A stretch of DNA of 58,036 nucleotides from Pseudomonadota bacterium (GTDB lineage: Bacteria; Pseudomonadota; Gammaproteobacteria; Burkholderiales; Burkholderiaceae_C): the NCBI GenBank assembly GCA_021816585.1, contig JAKAXL010000016.1, positions 1 through 58,036 on the forward strand. Direction: 5' to 3'. A model generated the notes under the pieces. That model had not been told where the DNA came from. It was given only the letters and a program-made list of their open reading frames with translations, and did not search any database. The first letter of the stretch is position 1; every line of letters starts with the position of its first letter. Shown here piece after piece: positions 8,662 through 19,705 of the stretch. The position numbers and the translations under genes are program-made.

Positions 8662-10862
8662 AGGCGCTCGCCGTCCTGCGGATCCACGTGGTCGGGACGC
8701 GCGCCGAAGCGCGTGAACAACGGCCCCGGCGCGCAGCTCGGCGGCGCGTAGCGTCCATCCCGGGCCGCCGTCGCGCCCGCGGCGGCCGCGGTGGTCGCGC
8801 CCGCGGCGGGCGCCGCCGGCGCCTGCGGCCACGGCTGGATCGGCGCCACCGGGGCGCTCGACGCCTCGGCCGCCGACGCGGTGGGCGGAGCCGGCGCGAC
8901 ATGCGCGCCGGGCACCGGCGGCAGCCCGTCGCGCGCCCCGGCATAGCGGAAGGGCAGCGGCTCGGGCTTGCGCCCGGAGATCTTCTCGATCTCGGCGTCG
9001 CTGGGAAGCGTGCCGAGCAGGTGATAGTCCACCAGCTTGCGCGCCAGCGGCGCCGCCGCGCTCGCCCCCCAGCCGCCGTGCTCGACGATCAGCGCCACGC
9101 AGATGCGCGGATCGTCGGCAGGCGCCCAGACCGTGTAGAGCGCGTTGTCGAGCAGGTGGTGGGCGAGGTCGGCGGCGTCGTATTGCTGGTGCTGGCCCAC
9201 CGTGAACACCTGCGCCGTGCCGGTCTTGCCGGCGCTGGTGTAGGGCGCGTCGTGGAACACCGCGTAGCCGGTCCCCTCCTTCGAGTGGTTGACGGCCACC
9301 ATGCCGTCGTGCACGACCTGCCAGTCCGCCTTGTCCAGGTTCAGGCGGTGGGCGATCTGCGCCGGCGTGGGCACGAAGCGGCGGGTCGCCATGTCCTCGA
9401 CCATGCGCACCACGCGGGGCTTGTAGCGCGTGCCCCCGTTGGCCAGCGTGGCCAGCGCATTGCCGAGCTGCAGCGGCGTGAAGCTGTTGTAGCCCTGCCC
9501 GATCCCCAGGCTGATGGTGTCGCCCGGGTACCAGATCTGCTGCGACAGGGACTTGAAGGCGCGACGCTTCCAGGCCTTCGACGGCAGCACGCCGCGCACC
9601 TCGCCCGGGATGTCGATCCCGGTGTGTTCACCGAAGCCGAAGCGCTGTGCCCAGTCGTGCATGCGGTCGACCCCCCAGTCGTGCGCGACGCCGTAGAAGT
9701 AGGTGTCGCACGACACCTCGATGGCCTTGTGCATGTCGACCAGGCCGTGGCCCCCGGGGACGTCGTCGCGGAACTTGTGGCGCCCCAGCATGTAGTAGCC
9801 CGGGTCGTGCAGGATCCAGCTGGCGGTGCGGATGCCCTCGGTCAGCGCCCCGGTGGCCAGGTAGGGCTTGTAGGTCGATCCCGGGGGGAAGGTGCCGCGC
9901 AGCGCGCGGTCGAGCAGCGGGCGCTGCGGATCGGTGTTGAGCTGGTTCCAGTTCTCCGGGTCGATGCCCTCGACGAACAGGTTCGGGTCGTAGGTCGGCA
10001 TGGACACCAGCGCCAGCAACTCGCCGTTGCGCGGGTCCATCACGATGCAGGCGCCGCTGCGATGGCCGTACAGGTCCTCGGCGAGCTTCTGCAGGCGCGC
10101 GTCCAGCGACAGCACCAGCGTGCTGCCGGGCACCGCCGGCTTGCTGCGCAGCTTGCGCACCGGCTTGCCGGCGACGTTGACCTCCACCTCGTCGTAGCCG
10201 ATGGTGCCGTGCAGCTGCTTTTCCCAGCCCAGTTCGACGCCGGTCTTGCCGATGTGGTCGGCGCCCTGGTAGTTGGCCGCCTGCCCGGTGTCCTGCAGGT
10301 ACTGCAGGTCGCGGTCGTTGATGCGCCCGACCATGCCGATCGCGTGGCACCCGAGCGAGCCCAGGGGATACGAGCGGTACAGGCGCGCGTGCACCTCGAC
10401 TCCGGGGAAGCGAAAGCGCTGTGCGACGAATCGCGCGACCTCGGTATCGCTGAGCCGGCTGCGGATCGGGATGGACTCGAAACTGCGGCTTTGCGCCAGC
10501 AGGGCGTGAAAGCGCCGCTCGTCGTGCGCCGAGATCGGCAGCACGGCGCGCAGCGCGGCGATGGTCGCCTGCAACCCGACCGTCTTGCTCGGCGTGATCT
10601 CCAGCGTGTAGGCGGCGAAGTTGTCGGCCAGCACGATGCCGTTGCGGTCGACGATCAGGCCGCGCGTGGGCTGCACCGGGACGATCGCGATGCGGTTGTC
10701 GCGCGCCTGCAGCGAGAACTTGCGGTGCCGCAGCACCTGCAGCCAGACCCAGCGCCCGACCAGCAGCATGAAGGCCAGCAGCACGCCGGCGGCGGCCAGC
10801 AGCAGGCGGCGGCGGAAGCGATGCAGCTCGCGCCCGACGTTTCGCAGTTCGGGCTGGTTCAC
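8658..10862 (-). CDS. mrdA: Penicillin-binding protein 2 (peptidoglycan transpeptidase)
   Basis: 734 aa: a short cytoplasmic N-terminus, one membrane anchor (about 20-45), dimerisation domain (RGLIVDRNGIVLADN), then the transpeptidase domain with SxxK at 329-332 (PPGSTYKPY), SCD near residue 390 and KTGTAQ. It crosslinks glycan strands made by RodA. The C-terminal 90 residues are Pro/Ala-rich and look disordered, longer than in E. coli PBP2 (633 aa). The GTG start at 10862 overlaps the mreD stop as GTGA. Confidence 0.95.
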   Translation of the reverse strand: MNQPELRNVGRELHRFRRRLLLAAAGVLLAFMLLVGRWVWLQVLRHRKFSLQARDNRIAIVPVQPTRGLIVDRNGIVLADNFAAYTLEITPSKTVGLQATIAALRAVLPISAHDERRFHALLAQSRSFESIPIRSRLSDTEVARFVAQRFRFPGVEVHARLYRSYPLGSLGCHAIGMVGRINDRDLQYLQDTGQAANYQGADHIGKTGVELGWEKQLHGTIGYDEVEVNVAGKPVRKLRSKPAVPGSTLVLSLDARLQKLAEDLYGHRSGACIVMDPRNGELLALVSMPTYDPNLFVEGIDPENWNQLNTDPQRPLLDRALRGTFPPGSTYKPYLATGALTEGIRTASWILHDPGYYMLGRHKFRDDVPGGHGLVDMHKAIEVSCDTYFYGVAHDWGVDRMHDWAQRFGFGEHTGIDIPGEVRGVLPSKAWKRRAFKSLSQQIWYPGDTISLGIGQGYNSFTPLQLGNALATLANGGTRYKPRVVRMVEDMATRRFVPTPAQIAHRLNLDKADWQVVHDGMVAVNHSKEGTGYAVFHDAPYTSAGKTGTAQVFTVGQHQQYDAADLAHHLLDNALYTVWAPADDPRICVALIVEHGGWGASAAAPLARKLVDYHLLGTLPSDAEIEKISGRKPEPLPFRYAGARDGLPPVPGAHVAPAPPTASAAEASSAPVAPIQPWPQAPAAPAAGATTAAAAGATAARDGRYAPPSCAPGPLFTRFGARPDHVDPQDGERL

Positions 10863-11422
10863 AGCGGCCGGTCCTGGTCCGGAGCGGGGGGGCGGCGCTG
10901 CGGCGCCAGCAACAGCCAGCTCAGCAGCGGCCACAGCGCCGCCTGCAGCAGCGGCGCGGCAAGGTACGAAAGTCCGGGCGCCGAGCCGCCGGCCATCATT
11001 GCCACGAGGAACTCGAGCAGGCGCGCGGCGACGAACAGCGGCAGGATCTGCAAGGCCTGCTGCGGCAGCGAGAACCACAGCAGGCGCCGGTGCAGCATGA
11101 CGGCGAAAAAGGTCAGCAGGCTGTAGGCCAGCGCGTGCTCGCCGAGCAGCGCGGCGTGCTGGGCGTCGATCAGCAGCCCGAACACGAAGCCGGCGCCGAT
11201 CCCCACGCGTCGCGGCTGGTGCACGGCCCAGAACACCAGCGTGACCGCCATCAGGTCGGGGAACCAGCCATGGCGCCCCACCGGCATCAGATCCAGCAGC
11301 AGCGCGGCCAGCAAGGTCGCCCAGATGAACCAGGGGCGCGCCGCCAGCAGCAGCACCTCGCCGCGCGGCGAGCCGTCGATGGCCTGGCCCGCACGTACGC
11401 CGCGCGCCATCCTCGGCCTCAT
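10859..11422 (-). CDS. mreD: Rod-shape determining protein MreD
   Basis: 187 aa with about five hydrophobic segments and the MreD-like stretch DLMPVGRHGWFPDLMAVTLVFW, then GFVFGLLIDAQHAALLGEHAL. MreD bridges MreC with the membrane part of the elongasome. The ATG at 11422 overlaps the mreC stop as ATGA; a second in-frame ATG at 11410 is an alternative. Its stop overlaps the mrdA GTG. Confidence 0.9.
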   Translation of the reverse strand: MRPRMARGVRAGQAIDGSPRGEVLLLAARPWFIWATLLAALLLDLMPVGRHGWFPDLMAVTLVFWAVHQPRRVGIGAGFVFGLLIDAQHAALLGEHALAYSLLTFFAVMLHRRLLWFSLPQQALQILPLFVAARLLEFLVAMMAGGSAPGLSYLAAPLLQAALWPLLSWLLLAPQRRPPAPDQDRPL

Positions 11423-12309
11423 CGTCGTGCCGGCGCGACCGGCGCCGGGGACAGCGGTTGGCGGGGAGTCAGCGCGAGCACGAAGCGGCCCGAGTCGACG
11501 CGCGCCAGCGGCGCGCACAGCACGCGCGCGAAGGCCGAATCGGGCTCGCGCGTGATGCGCGTGATGCGTGCCGCGGCCAGGCCCGCCGGGTACACCCCGT
11601 CGAGCCCGCTGGTCACCAGCACGTCGCCGACGCGCAGGTCGCCGTCGTTGGCCTGCCACAGCAGCTGCAGTCCGCCCGGCGTGCTGCCGGCGTCGCCGAC
11701 CAGCACGCCGCGCGCGTGGTTGCGCGCGTCCTCCACCGGCACCGAGGAGTCGCGGTCGGTGATCAGCGTGACCTGCGCGCCCAGCGGCCACAGCATGGTG
11801 ACCTGGCCGAGCAGGCCTTCGCCGTCGATCACCGGCGCGCCGGCCTGGATGCCGCCGGCGCTGCCCTTGTCGAGGATCAGCTTGCGCGAGAAGGGGTCAC
11901 GCGCCTGCGCGACGATCTGCGCGGCGCTGGAGCGCACCGGGATGCTGTCGCGCAGCTGGAGCAGCGCGCGCAGCGTCGTGTTCTCGCGCTGCAGATCGGC
12001 GCTGTGCTGCGCCTGCAGCGCCAGGTGCACGTCGAGCCGGCGCAGGCGCGCCAGCTCGGACTGGGTCTGCTCGGTGGATTGCAGACGCTGCGCCACCGCC
12101 GCCAGCGCGCTCAGCGGGGCGCGCGCCACGCTGACCGCGGGGCTCAGCGCGAGGTCGATTCCCGCGCGCAGCGGAGTGACCAGGTGCCAGCGCGCGTCCA
12201 GCGCCATCGCCAGCAGCGACAGCGACGCGTAGAACACCAGGCGCGCGGCTGCCGAGGGGCCCTGCCGGAAGAACGGCGGGGGCGAGCGCTCCAGGGTTGC
12301 AAAGGCCAT
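11419..12309 (-). CDS. mreC: Rod-shape determining protein MreC
   Basis: 296 aa: cytoplasmic N-terminus, one membrane helix (about 22-40), a coiled-coil segment (about 70-115, ERENTTLRALLQLRDSIP region) and a double beta-barrel domain (VIDGEGLLGQV, VTLITDRDSSVPV). MreC is the periplasmic scaffold that activates PBP2. It starts 49 bp after mreB in the same operon. Confidence 0.93.
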   Translation of the reverse strand: MAFATLERSPPPFFRQGPSAAARLVFYASLSLLAMALDARWHLVTPLRAGIDLALSPAVSVARAPLSALAAVAQRLQSTEQTQSELARLRRLDVHLALQAQHSADLQRENTTLRALLQLRDSIPVRSSAAQIVAQARDPFSRKLILDKGSAGGIQAGAPVIDGEGLLGQVTMLWPLGAQVTLITDRDSSVPVEDARNHARGVLVGDAGSTPGGLQLLWQANDGDLRVGDVLVTSGLDGVYPAGLAAARITRITREPDSAFARVLCAPLARVDSGRFVLALTPRQPLSPAPVAPARR

Positions 12310-12358
12310 CGCGTGCTACGCGCATGCCGCGGCACCCGGCGGGGCGTCGCGGCCTGTG

Positions 12359-13486
<1,128 letters not shown>

Positions 13487-13504
13487 TTAGCGGATGGCGG
13501 GCCG

Positions 13505-13510
13505 TACAAT
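13505..13510 (+). promoter_or_regulatory. Possible -10 element for gatCAB
   Basis: TACAAT stands alone as a good -10 match about 105 bp upstream of the gatC start. The hexamer 17 bp upstream (CCATCT) is a poor -35, so this is tentative. The rest of the mreB-gatC interval shows nothing else clear; a possible mreB promoter on the minus strand (TTGCGG-N17-TGCATT) is weak. Confidence 0.3.
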
Positions 13511-13615
13511 GGCTTCTTTTTGCCATCACGGCGCGGCGCGCCGCCGGGGCCGCCGCGCAGCGTCGCCGGCCCCGCGCCGGCGCCTGCCGTCAGCGCGCTC
13601 GCGCGCCTCATGCCC

Positions 13616-13918
13616 ATGACCCTGCAAGCCAGCGACATCGAACGCATCGCCAGCCTCGCCCGGTTGCGCCTGGACGCGCCCGAACAGGCCGCCATGCTCG
13701 ACCAGATCAACGCCTTTTTCACGGAAGTGGTGGAGCCGATGCGCGCCGTCGACACCCGCGGGGTCGAGCCGCTGGCGCACCCGCTGGCGGTGCTGCGGGA
13801 GATGCCGCTGCGCCTGCGCGACGACGTCGCGCACCAGCCGCATCTGCGCGAGGACGCGCTGGCCAACGCGCCGGCGGCGCAGCAGGGCATGTTCATCGTG
13901 CCGAGGGTGGTGGAATGA
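13616..13918 (+). CDS. gatC: Asp-tRNA(Asn)/Glu-tRNA(Gln) amidotransferase subunit C
   Basis: 100 aa, standard length. [13 protein letters not shown] at the start and [20 protein letters not shown] at the end are typical GatC. It clamps GatA and GatB together in the amidotransferase that makes Gln-tRNA(Gln) and/or Asn-tRNA(Asn). ATGs occur at 13610 and 13616; I favour 13616, which gives [11 protein letters not shown]. The stop overlaps gatA as ATGA. Confidence 0.93.
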   Translation: MTLQASDIERIASLARLRLDAPEQAAMLDQINAFFTEVVEPMRAVDTRGVEPLAHPLAVLREMPLRLRDDVAHQPHLREDALANAPAAQQGMFIVPRVVE

Positions 13919-15402
13919 GCATGGCCGCCGAGGACCTGCGCGAGCAGGCGCGGGCGCTGCGCGAGCGGCGCATCTCCAGCGAGGAACTGGTGGGCGAGCA
14001 CCTGCGGCGCATCGCGCGCCACGAGGCGCTCGGCGCCTTCGTGCACGTGGCCGCCGACGCCGCGCTGCAGGCGGCGCGCGCCGCCGATGCCGCGCGCGCC
14101 GGCGGGGATTCGCGCGCGCTGCTGGGCCTGCCGATCGCGCACAAGGACGTGTTCGTCACGCACGACATGCCGTCCACCGCCGGCTCGCGCATGCTCGCCG
14201 GATACCGCAGCCCCTTCGATGCCACCGTGGTGGCGCGGCTGCGCGAGGCCGGCGCGGTGTGCGTGGGCAAGACCAACATGGACGAGTTCGCGATGGGCTC
14301 GTCGAACGAGAACTCGGCGTGGGGGCCGGTGCGCAACCCGTGGGACCGGCGCGCCATCCCGGGCGGCTCGTCGGGCGGCTCGGCGGCCGCGGTGGCGGCG
14401 CGCCTGGTGCCGGCGGCCACCGGCAGCGACACCGGCGGATCGATCCGCCAGCCCGCCGCGATGTGCGGCATCACCGGCATCAAGCCCACCTACGGGCTGT
14501 GCTCGCGCCACGGCATGATCGCCTACGCCTCCAGCCTCGACCAGGCCGGCGTGATGGCGCGCAGCGCCTGGGACTGCGCGCTGCTGCTGGGGGAGATGGC
14601 CGGCTTCGATGCGCGCGACTCGACCAGCGCGCAGCAGCCGGACACCGACTACACGCGCCTGCTGGAGCAGCCGCGCGAAGGCGCCGACGCGCAGCGTCCG
14701 CTGGCCGGGCTGCGCATCGGGCTGCCGCGCGAGTGGTTCGGCCACGGCCTCGCCGACGAGGTCGCGCAGCCCGTGCGCGAGGCGCTGCGCCAGCTCGAGC
14801 AGCTGGGCGCGCAGCTGCTGGACATCGACCTGCCGCGCAGCCGGCTGTCGGTCGCGGCCTACTACATCATCGCGCCGGCCGAGGCCTCGAGCAACCTGTC
14901 GCGCTTCGACGGCGTGCGCTACGGGCACCGCGCCGAGCAGTACCGCGACCTCGCCGAGATGTACGCGAGCAGCCGCGCCGAGGGCTTCGGCGCCGAGGTC
15001 AAGCGGCGCATCCTGGTCGGCACCTACGTGCTGTCCCACGGCTACTACGACGCCTACTACCTGCAGGCGCAGAAGATCCGGCGCCTGATCGCCGAGGACT
15101 TCCTCGCCGCCTTCCGCGGCTGCGACCTGATCGCCGGTCCGGTGTCGCCGACCGTGGCGTGGGACCTCGGCGAGAAGGCCGATCCGGTGTCGGTCTACCT
15201 GGCCGACATGCATACGCTGCCGGCCAGCCTGGCCGGGCTGCCGGCGATGAGCGTGCCGGCCGGCTTCGGGCTCGGCGAGCACGCGCGCCGCCCGGTGGGC
15301 CTGCAGCTGGTGGCGCCGCATTTCGGCGAGGCGCGGCTGCTGCACGCCGCGCACCAGCTGCAGCGCGCCAGCGACTGGCACCTGCGCGCGCCCCACGACT
15401 GA
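13915..15402 (+). CDS. gatA: Asp-tRNA(Asn)/Glu-tRNA(Gln) amidotransferase subunit A
   Basis: 495 aa amidase-signature protein. The Ser-cisSer-Lys triad is visible: Lys in PIAHKDVFV, cis-Ser in [14 protein letters not shown] and nucleophile Ser in [13 protein letters not shown]. It hydrolyses glutamine and passes ammonia to GatB. Coupled to gatC by ATGA; gatB follows 70 bp later. Confidence 0.96.
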   Translation: MSMAAEDLREQARALRERRISSEELVGEHLRRIARHEALGAFVHVAADAALQAARAADAARAGGDSRALLGLPIAHKDVFVTHDMPSTAGSRMLAGYRSPFDATVVARLREAGAVCVGKTNMDEFAMGSSNENSAWGPVRNPWDRRAIPGGSSGGSAAAVAARLVPAATGSDTGGSIRQPAAMCGITGIKPTYGLCSRHGMIAYASSLDQAGVMARSAWDCALLLGEMAGFDARDSTSAQQPDTDYTRLLEQPREGADAQRPLAGLRIGLPREWFGHGLADEVAQPVREALRQLEQLGAQLLDIDLPRSRLSVAAYYIIAPAEASSNLSRFDGVRYGHRAEQYRDLAEMYASSRAEGFGAEVKRRILVGTYVLSHGYYDAYYLQAQKIRRLIAEDFLAAFRGCDLIAGPVSPTVAWDLGEKADPVSVYLADMHTLPASLAGLPAMSVPAGFGLGEHARRPVGLQLVAPHFGEARLLHAAHQLQRASDWHLRAPHD

Positions 15403-15472
15403 CCAGGCCTGCGCCGGCTGCTCCAGCGCCGGCGCCTTCCCCGACCCCCACAGCGAGTCCCGAGCGAACACC

Positions 15473-16930
15473 ATGTCCAACTCCGCGTTCGACGGCTGGG
15501 AAGTCGTCATCGGGCTGGAGACCCACGTCCAGCTGTCCACCGCGTCCAAGATGTTCTCGGACGCGCCGAACCAGTTCGGGCACGAGCCCAACATGCTGGC
15601 CAGCGCGGTCGACCTGGCGCTGCCGGGCACGCTGCCGGTGGCCAATCGCGGGGCCGTCGAGCGGGCCATCCGCTTCGGGCTGGCGGTCGGCGCCACGGTG
15701 GCGCCGATGTCGGTGTTCGCGCGCAAGAACTACTTCTATCCGGACCTGCCGAAGGGCTACCAGATCAGCCAGTTCGAGATCCCGGTGGTGCAGGGCGGGT
15801 ACGTGCCCTACGTGCACGCCGGAGAGGCTCGCAGCGCGCAGCTGACCCGCGCGCACCTCGAGGAAGACGCCGGCAAGTCGGTGCACGGGGTCGACTGGCA
15901 GGGCCACGACGCGACCGGCATCGACCTCAACCGCGCCGGCACGCCGCTGCTGGAGATCGTCAGCGAGCCGGTGCTGCGCAGCCCGGCCGAGGCGGCGGAC
16001 TACGCGCGCGCGCTGCACGCGCTGGTGATGTGGCTCGACATCTGCGACGGCAACCTGCAGGAAGGGTCCTTCCGCTGCGACGCCAACGTGTCGGTGCGGC
16101 GTCCCGGCGCGGCGCTGGGCACGCGCTGCGAGATCAAGAACCTCAACAGCTTCCGCTTCCTGGAACGCGCCATCGACTTCGAGGCGCGGCGCCAGATCGA
16201 GCTGATCGAGGACGGCGGCACGGTGCGCCAGGAGACCCGGCTGTTCGACCCCGATCGCGGCGAGACGCGCACGATGCGCACCAAGGAAGACTCGCACGAC
16301 TACCGCTACTTCCCCGACCCGGACCTGCCGCCGCTGCTCATCGAGCCGCAATGGGTGCAGCGGGTGCGCGACGAGCTGCCGGAACTGCCGGCGCAGATGG
16401 CGCAGCGCTTCGAGCGCGAGCATGCGCTGGGCGCGGCGGACGCCGCCTACCTGACGCAAAGCCGCGCGCACGCGGCGTACTTCGAGTCCTGCGTGGGCGC
16501 CGGCGCGCAGGCGAAGCCGGCCGCCAACTGGATCATGGGCGAGCTGGCGGCGGCGCTGAACCGCGCCGAGCTGGAGATCGCGCAATGCCCGCTGCCGCCG
16601 GCCGAGCTGGCGACCCTGATCGCGCGCCAGGCCGACGGCACGCTGTCGGGCAAGACGGCGCGCGAGGTGTTCGCGGCGCTGTGGGACGGCGAGCGCGACG
16701 TCGACCGCATCATCGAGCAGCGCGGGCTGCGGCAGATCCACGACGCGTCGGCGATCGCCGACGCGGTGGCCGCGGTGCTGGCGGCGAACCCGCGCAACGT
16801 CGAGGAATACCGCGCCGGCAAGGCCAAGGCGCTGAACGCGCTGGTCGGGCAGGTGATGAAGGCCACCGGCGGACGCGCCAACCCGCAGCAGGTCGGCGAC
16901 GCGCTGCGCGCGGCGATCGACGGCGCCTGA
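15473..16930 (+). CDS. gatB: Asp-tRNA(Asn)/Glu-tRNA(Gln) amidotransferase subunit B
   Basis: 485 aa, full length. The N-terminal catalytic core ([45 protein letters not shown]) and the C-terminal YqeY-like helical domain ([17 protein letters not shown]) are both present. It phosphorylates the misacylated tRNA and transfers ammonia. Last gene of gatCAB; a GC-rich hairpin follows. Confidence 0.97.
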   Translation: MSNSAFDGWEVVIGLETHVQLSTASKMFSDAPNQFGHEPNMLASAVDLALPGTLPVANRGAVERAIRFGLAVGATVAPMSVFARKNYFYPDLPKGYQISQFEIPVVQGGYVPYVHAGEARSAQLTRAHLEEDAGKSVHGVDWQGHDATGIDLNRAGTPLLEIVSEPVLRSPAEAADYARALHALVMWLDICDGNLQEGSFRCDANVSVRRPGAALGTRCEIKNLNSFRFLERAIDFEARRQIELIEDGGTVRQETRLFDPDRGETRTMRTKEDSHDYRYFPDPDLPPLLIEPQWVQRVRDELPELPAQMAQRFEREHALGAADAAYLTQSRAHAAYFESCVGAGAQAKPAANWIMGELAAALNRAELEIAQCPLPPAELATLIARQADGTLSGKTAREVFAALWDGERDVDRIIEQRGLRQIHDASAIADAVAAVLAANPRNVEEYRAGKAKALNALVGQVMKATGGRANPQQVGDALRAAIDGA

Positions 16931-16934
16931 GTCC

Positions 16935-16949
16935 GGCCCCGGCGGGGCC
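16935..16949. terminator. Possible terminator between gatB and the convergent exported-protein gene
   Basis: GGCCCC-GGC-GGGGCC lies 5 bp after the gatB stop, in the 36-bp space between convergent genes. The stem is short and no T-run follows; a second tiny palindrome (CTAGCAG-G-CTGCTAG, 16956-16970) abuts the stop of the opposite gene. Confidence 0.35.
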
Positions 16950-16966
16950 CCGCGGCTAGCAGGCTG

Positions 16967-17611
16967 CTAGTTGGCGGGCGTCGCGCCGACCGGCGTCGCC
17001 TGCTGGCGCGACCACAGCGGCTGCAGGCGTGCGCGCAGTTCGGCGTAGCGCTGGTCGATGCGCTGGATCTCGCGTTGCTGCGCGCCGATCATCGCCTGCT
17101 CCTGCTCGCGCTGCGAGGTGTTGAGCTGCATGCGCATGCGCAGGCTGTTCGGGTAGTTGCCCGACGGGTAGAACTGCGCGTCCTCGTCGATGCCGATGCG
17201 CTCGCGGTGCAGCACCTTCAGGCGCTGGCGCGCGGCGTCGATCAGCGCCTGCACGCTGTTCAGGTCGTCGCTGCGTGCCTTGCGCAGCGTGGCGTCGTCG
17301 GGGTAGCGGCTGAGCAGCGCGCGCTGCTGGCGTTGCTGGCGCAACTCCTGCTCCTGCAGGTCCTGCTGGCGCGTGCGCTGCTGCTGCTGCTCGCGCTGCT
17401 GCGCCGGGGTGAGGATGCGTCGGCGCACGCTGCCGTCGGCGTTGAGCTCCTTGCCGCCGTACTGCAGGCAGTTCGTGTCGAGGTGGTCGGTGGTGACGAT
17501 GCCGCCGTGGCCGTCGTTGCAGACGAACACGGCCGCCTGCGCGGGCAGCGCGGTGACGAGCGCGCCGCACAGCACCCACCACGCCGGGCGACGGATTGCA
17601 GGGCTAGGCAT
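16967..17611 (-). CDS. Exported Gln/Arg-rich protein of unknown function
   Basis: 214 aa; I do not recognise a family with confidence. A signal peptide covers residues 1-27 (WWVLCGALVTALPAQA). Just after it is a small Cys-containing segment (VFVCNDGHGGIVTTDHLDTNC), then a long charged helix rich in Gln and Arg (about 65-185), with runs of QQQQ and EQELRQQRQQ predicting coiled coil. The ATG at 17611 has a good ribosome-binding site (GGAGG about 8 nt upstream). It is convergent with gatB. The N-terminal segment resembles the small exported DUF4124-type domains only loosely. A periplasmic structural or wall-associated role is possible but unproven. Confidence 0.7.
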   Translation of the reverse strand: MPSPAIRRPAWWVLCGALVTALPAQAAVFVCNDGHGGIVTTDHLDTNCLQYGGKELNADGSVRRRILTPAQQREQQQQRTRQQDLQEQELRQQRQQRALLSRYPDDATLRKARSDDLNSVQALIDAARQRLKVLHRERIGIDEDAQFYPSGNYPNSLRMRMQLNTSQREQEQAMIGAQQREIQRIDQRYAELRARLQPLWSRQQATPVGATPAN

Positions 17612-17668
17612 CGGATGGACCTCCAGCGAGCTCAGGGGAAAGCACCGTGCCGCCACAGGTCTTGTCAT

Positions 17669-17684
17669 CCCCCTCGGGGGGCAG
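17669..17684. repeat. Copy of a short palindromic intergenic repeat (core only)
   Basis: CCCCCTCGGGGGGCAG, identical to the core of the fuller element at 50842-50857. It sits in the 272-bp divergent space between the exported-protein gene and xth; I see no strong promoter elsewhere in that space. Confidence 0.6.
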
Positions 17685-17883
17685 GTCGGGCTCGGCCCTG
17701 GAGCTCTCGCGGCTTGGCATCGGACTACGCATCGGTCGGACATGACGCACAATGTGCGCGGGGCGAGTCAGGCGCGCCCATGCGCAGCGAAACCCGGTTG
17801 CGTGGGAACACGCGCCCGAGCTGCCGGCGGCGTCTCGCCGGCATGCCCCCAAGTCTATTCCCAAGAGCCCGTCGAATTCCGCC

Positions 17884-18705
17884 ATGTCCCAGTCATCGCG
17901 CGCAGGCGCCCTGCGCATCACCAGCCTGAATGTCAACGGGCTGCGCAGCGCGGTGACCAAGGGCGTCGGCGCCTGGCTGGACCAGCACGCGCGCCCCGAC
18001 TGGCTGTGCCTGCAGGAGATCCGCGTCACCGCGGGCGACCTCGACGATCCGATGCGCGCGCTGGGCGGGCTGCGCGGCGCCTTCCACCACGCCGAACGCC
18101 CCGGCTACAGCGGGGTCGGCCTGTACTTCCGCCACGAGCCGGACGAGGTGCGCGTGGGCTACGGCAGTGCCGAGTTCGACGCCGAGGGGCGTTACGTCGA
18201 GGCGCGCTACCGGCTGCCGTCGGGCATGCGCCTGGCGGTGGTGTCGGTGTATTTCCCTTCCGGGTCGAGCGGCGAATTGCGCCAGCAGGCCAAGTTCCGC
18301 TTCCTGCGCGAATTCGAGCAGCACATGCTCGCGTTGCAGGCGGCCGGCGAGGTGATCCTGTGCGGCGACGTGAACATCGCGCACAAGGAGATCGACCTGA
18401 AGAACTGGAAGGGCAACCTGAAGAACAGCGGCTTCCTGCCCGAGGAGCGCGCGTGGATGAGCCATGTGCTCGACGATCTCGGGTGGGTGGACGTGTTTCG
18501 CGCGCTGAACCCGCTGCCGGACCAGTACACATGGTGGAGCAACCGCGGCCAGGCGCGTGCGCGCAACGTCGGGTGGCGCATCGACTACCAGCTGGCGACT
18601 GCCGGCGTGGCGGCGCTGGCGCGGCGCGGCAGCGAGAGCATCTACGTGGCCGAGCGCTTCTCCGACCACGCGCCGCTGTCGATCGACTACGAGCTGGGGC
18701 TGTGA
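17884..18705 (+). CDS. xth: Exodeoxyribonuclease III
   Basis: 273 aa, endonuclease/exonuclease/phosphatase fold. Catalytic motifs visible: ITSLNVNGLRS, LCLQEIR (metal-binding Glu), ILCGDVNIAH (Asp/Asn), WRIDYQL and the terminal FSDHAPLSIDY (catalytic His). It incises DNA at abasic sites in base-excision repair. It is read independently from a short divergent region; eamA follows 60 bp later on the same strand. Confidence 0.93.
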   Translation: MSQSSRAGALRITSLNVNGLRSAVTKGVGAWLDQHARPDWLCLQEIRVTAGDLDDPMRALGGLRGAFHHAERPGYSGVGLYFRHEPDEVRVGYGSAEFDAEGRYVEARYRLPSGMRLAVVSVYFPSGSSGELRQQAKFRFLREFEQHMLALQAAGEVILCGDVNIAHKEIDLKNWKGNLKNSGFLPEERAWMSHVLDDLGWVDVFRALNPLPDQYTWWSNRGQARARNVGWRIDYQLATAGVAALARRGSESIYVAERFSDHAPLSIDYELGL

Positions 18706-18765
18706 TGCCGGGCGACTGGGCGGCAGAGCGAGCGCCGTACGCGCGCACCGCGCCGGGAGGGATCG

Positions 18766-19650
18766 ATGCGCGTGCGTGACCTGCTGCTGACCCTGCTGGT
18801 GGTGATCGTCTGGGGCAGCAATTTCGTCGTCATGAAGCTGGGGGTGCGCGACATCCCGCCGCTGCTGTTCTGCACCCTGCGATTCGGCTTCGCGGCCTTC
18901 CCGGCGGTGCTGCTGCTGCGCCCGCCGCGCCTGCCGTGGCGCCGCGTGGCGGCCTGGGGCCTGGCACAGTTCGCGGTGCAGTTCGGGCTGCTGCTGACCA
19001 GCCTGAAGCTGGGCATGGCCGCGGGCCTGGCCTCGCTGGTGATGCAGCTGCAGGCCTTTTTCACCATCGGGCTGGCCTGGGCCGTGCTGCGCGAGCGCGC
19101 ACGCCCGGTGCAGTTGCTGGGCGGCGCCATCGCACTGGCGGGCATGGGCGTGGTGGCGCTGAACCTGCACCAGCGCACCTCGATCGTGGGCCTGCTGCTG
19201 ATGATCGCCGGCGCGTCGTCGTGGGCCGTGGCCAACGTGCTGGCCAGGCGCCTGGGGCCGGCCAATGCCGTCGCGCTGGCCGCATGGGGCAGCCTGTACG
19301 CGGTGCCGCCGCTGCTGCTGCTGTCGTTGCTCACCGAGGGGGTGGGTGCCGACCTGCATGCCCTGCAAGCGATGGACGCGGCGTCGTGGCTGGTGGTGGC
19401 GTTCCAGTCCTATCCGGCGACGCTGTTCGGATTCGGCGTGTGGGCGATGCTGATGCGCCGCTACCCGGCGGCGCAGATCGCGCCGTTCACGCTGCTGGTG
19501 CCGGTGACCGGCATGCTCACCGCGGCGCTGGTGCTGCACGAGCCGCTGCAGGACTGGAAGCTGCTGGCCGGCGCGCTGGTGCTCGGCGGGCTGGCGCTGA
19601 ACCAGCTGCCGGCGCTGCGCCAGCGCCTGCGCGCGGCGCGCGCGGCGTAG
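18766..19650 (+). CDS. EamA/DMT-superfamily transporter
   Basis: 294 aa with ten predicted membrane segments in two five-helix EamA repeats (WGSNFVVMKLGVRDIPPLLF at the start of the first, ASSWAVANVLARRLGP at the start of the second). Drug/metabolite-type exporters of this group move amino acids or other small metabolites; the E. coli relative EamA exports cysteine-pathway metabolites. Substrate cannot be read from sequence. ATG at 18766 has a GGGAGG ribosome-binding site. Confidence 0.88.
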   Translation: MRVRDLLLTLLVVIVWGSNFVVMKLGVRDIPPLLFCTLRFGFAAFPAVLLLRPPRLPWRRVAAWGLAQFAVQFGLLLTSLKLGMAAGLASLVMQLQAFFTIGLAWAVLRERARPVQLLGGAIALAGMGVVALNLHQRTSIVGLLLMIAGASSWAVANVLARRLGPANAVALAAWGSLYAVPPLLLLSLLTEGVGADLHALQAMDAASWLVVAFQSYPATLFGFGVWAMLMRRYPAAQIAPFTLLVPVTGMLTAALVLHEPLQDWKLLAGALVLGGLALNQLPALRQRLRAARAA

Positions 19651-19705
19651 CGCCGAAGGCGGTGTTCAGGACACTACACGACATTTCTCGAAAGCGGAGC
19701 TCGGC

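Noticed and set aside
8688-11126. 812-codon plus-strand open frame opposite mrdA/mreD
   Set aside because: Low-complexity shadow; the minus strand carries PBP2 with intact SxxK and KTG motifs.
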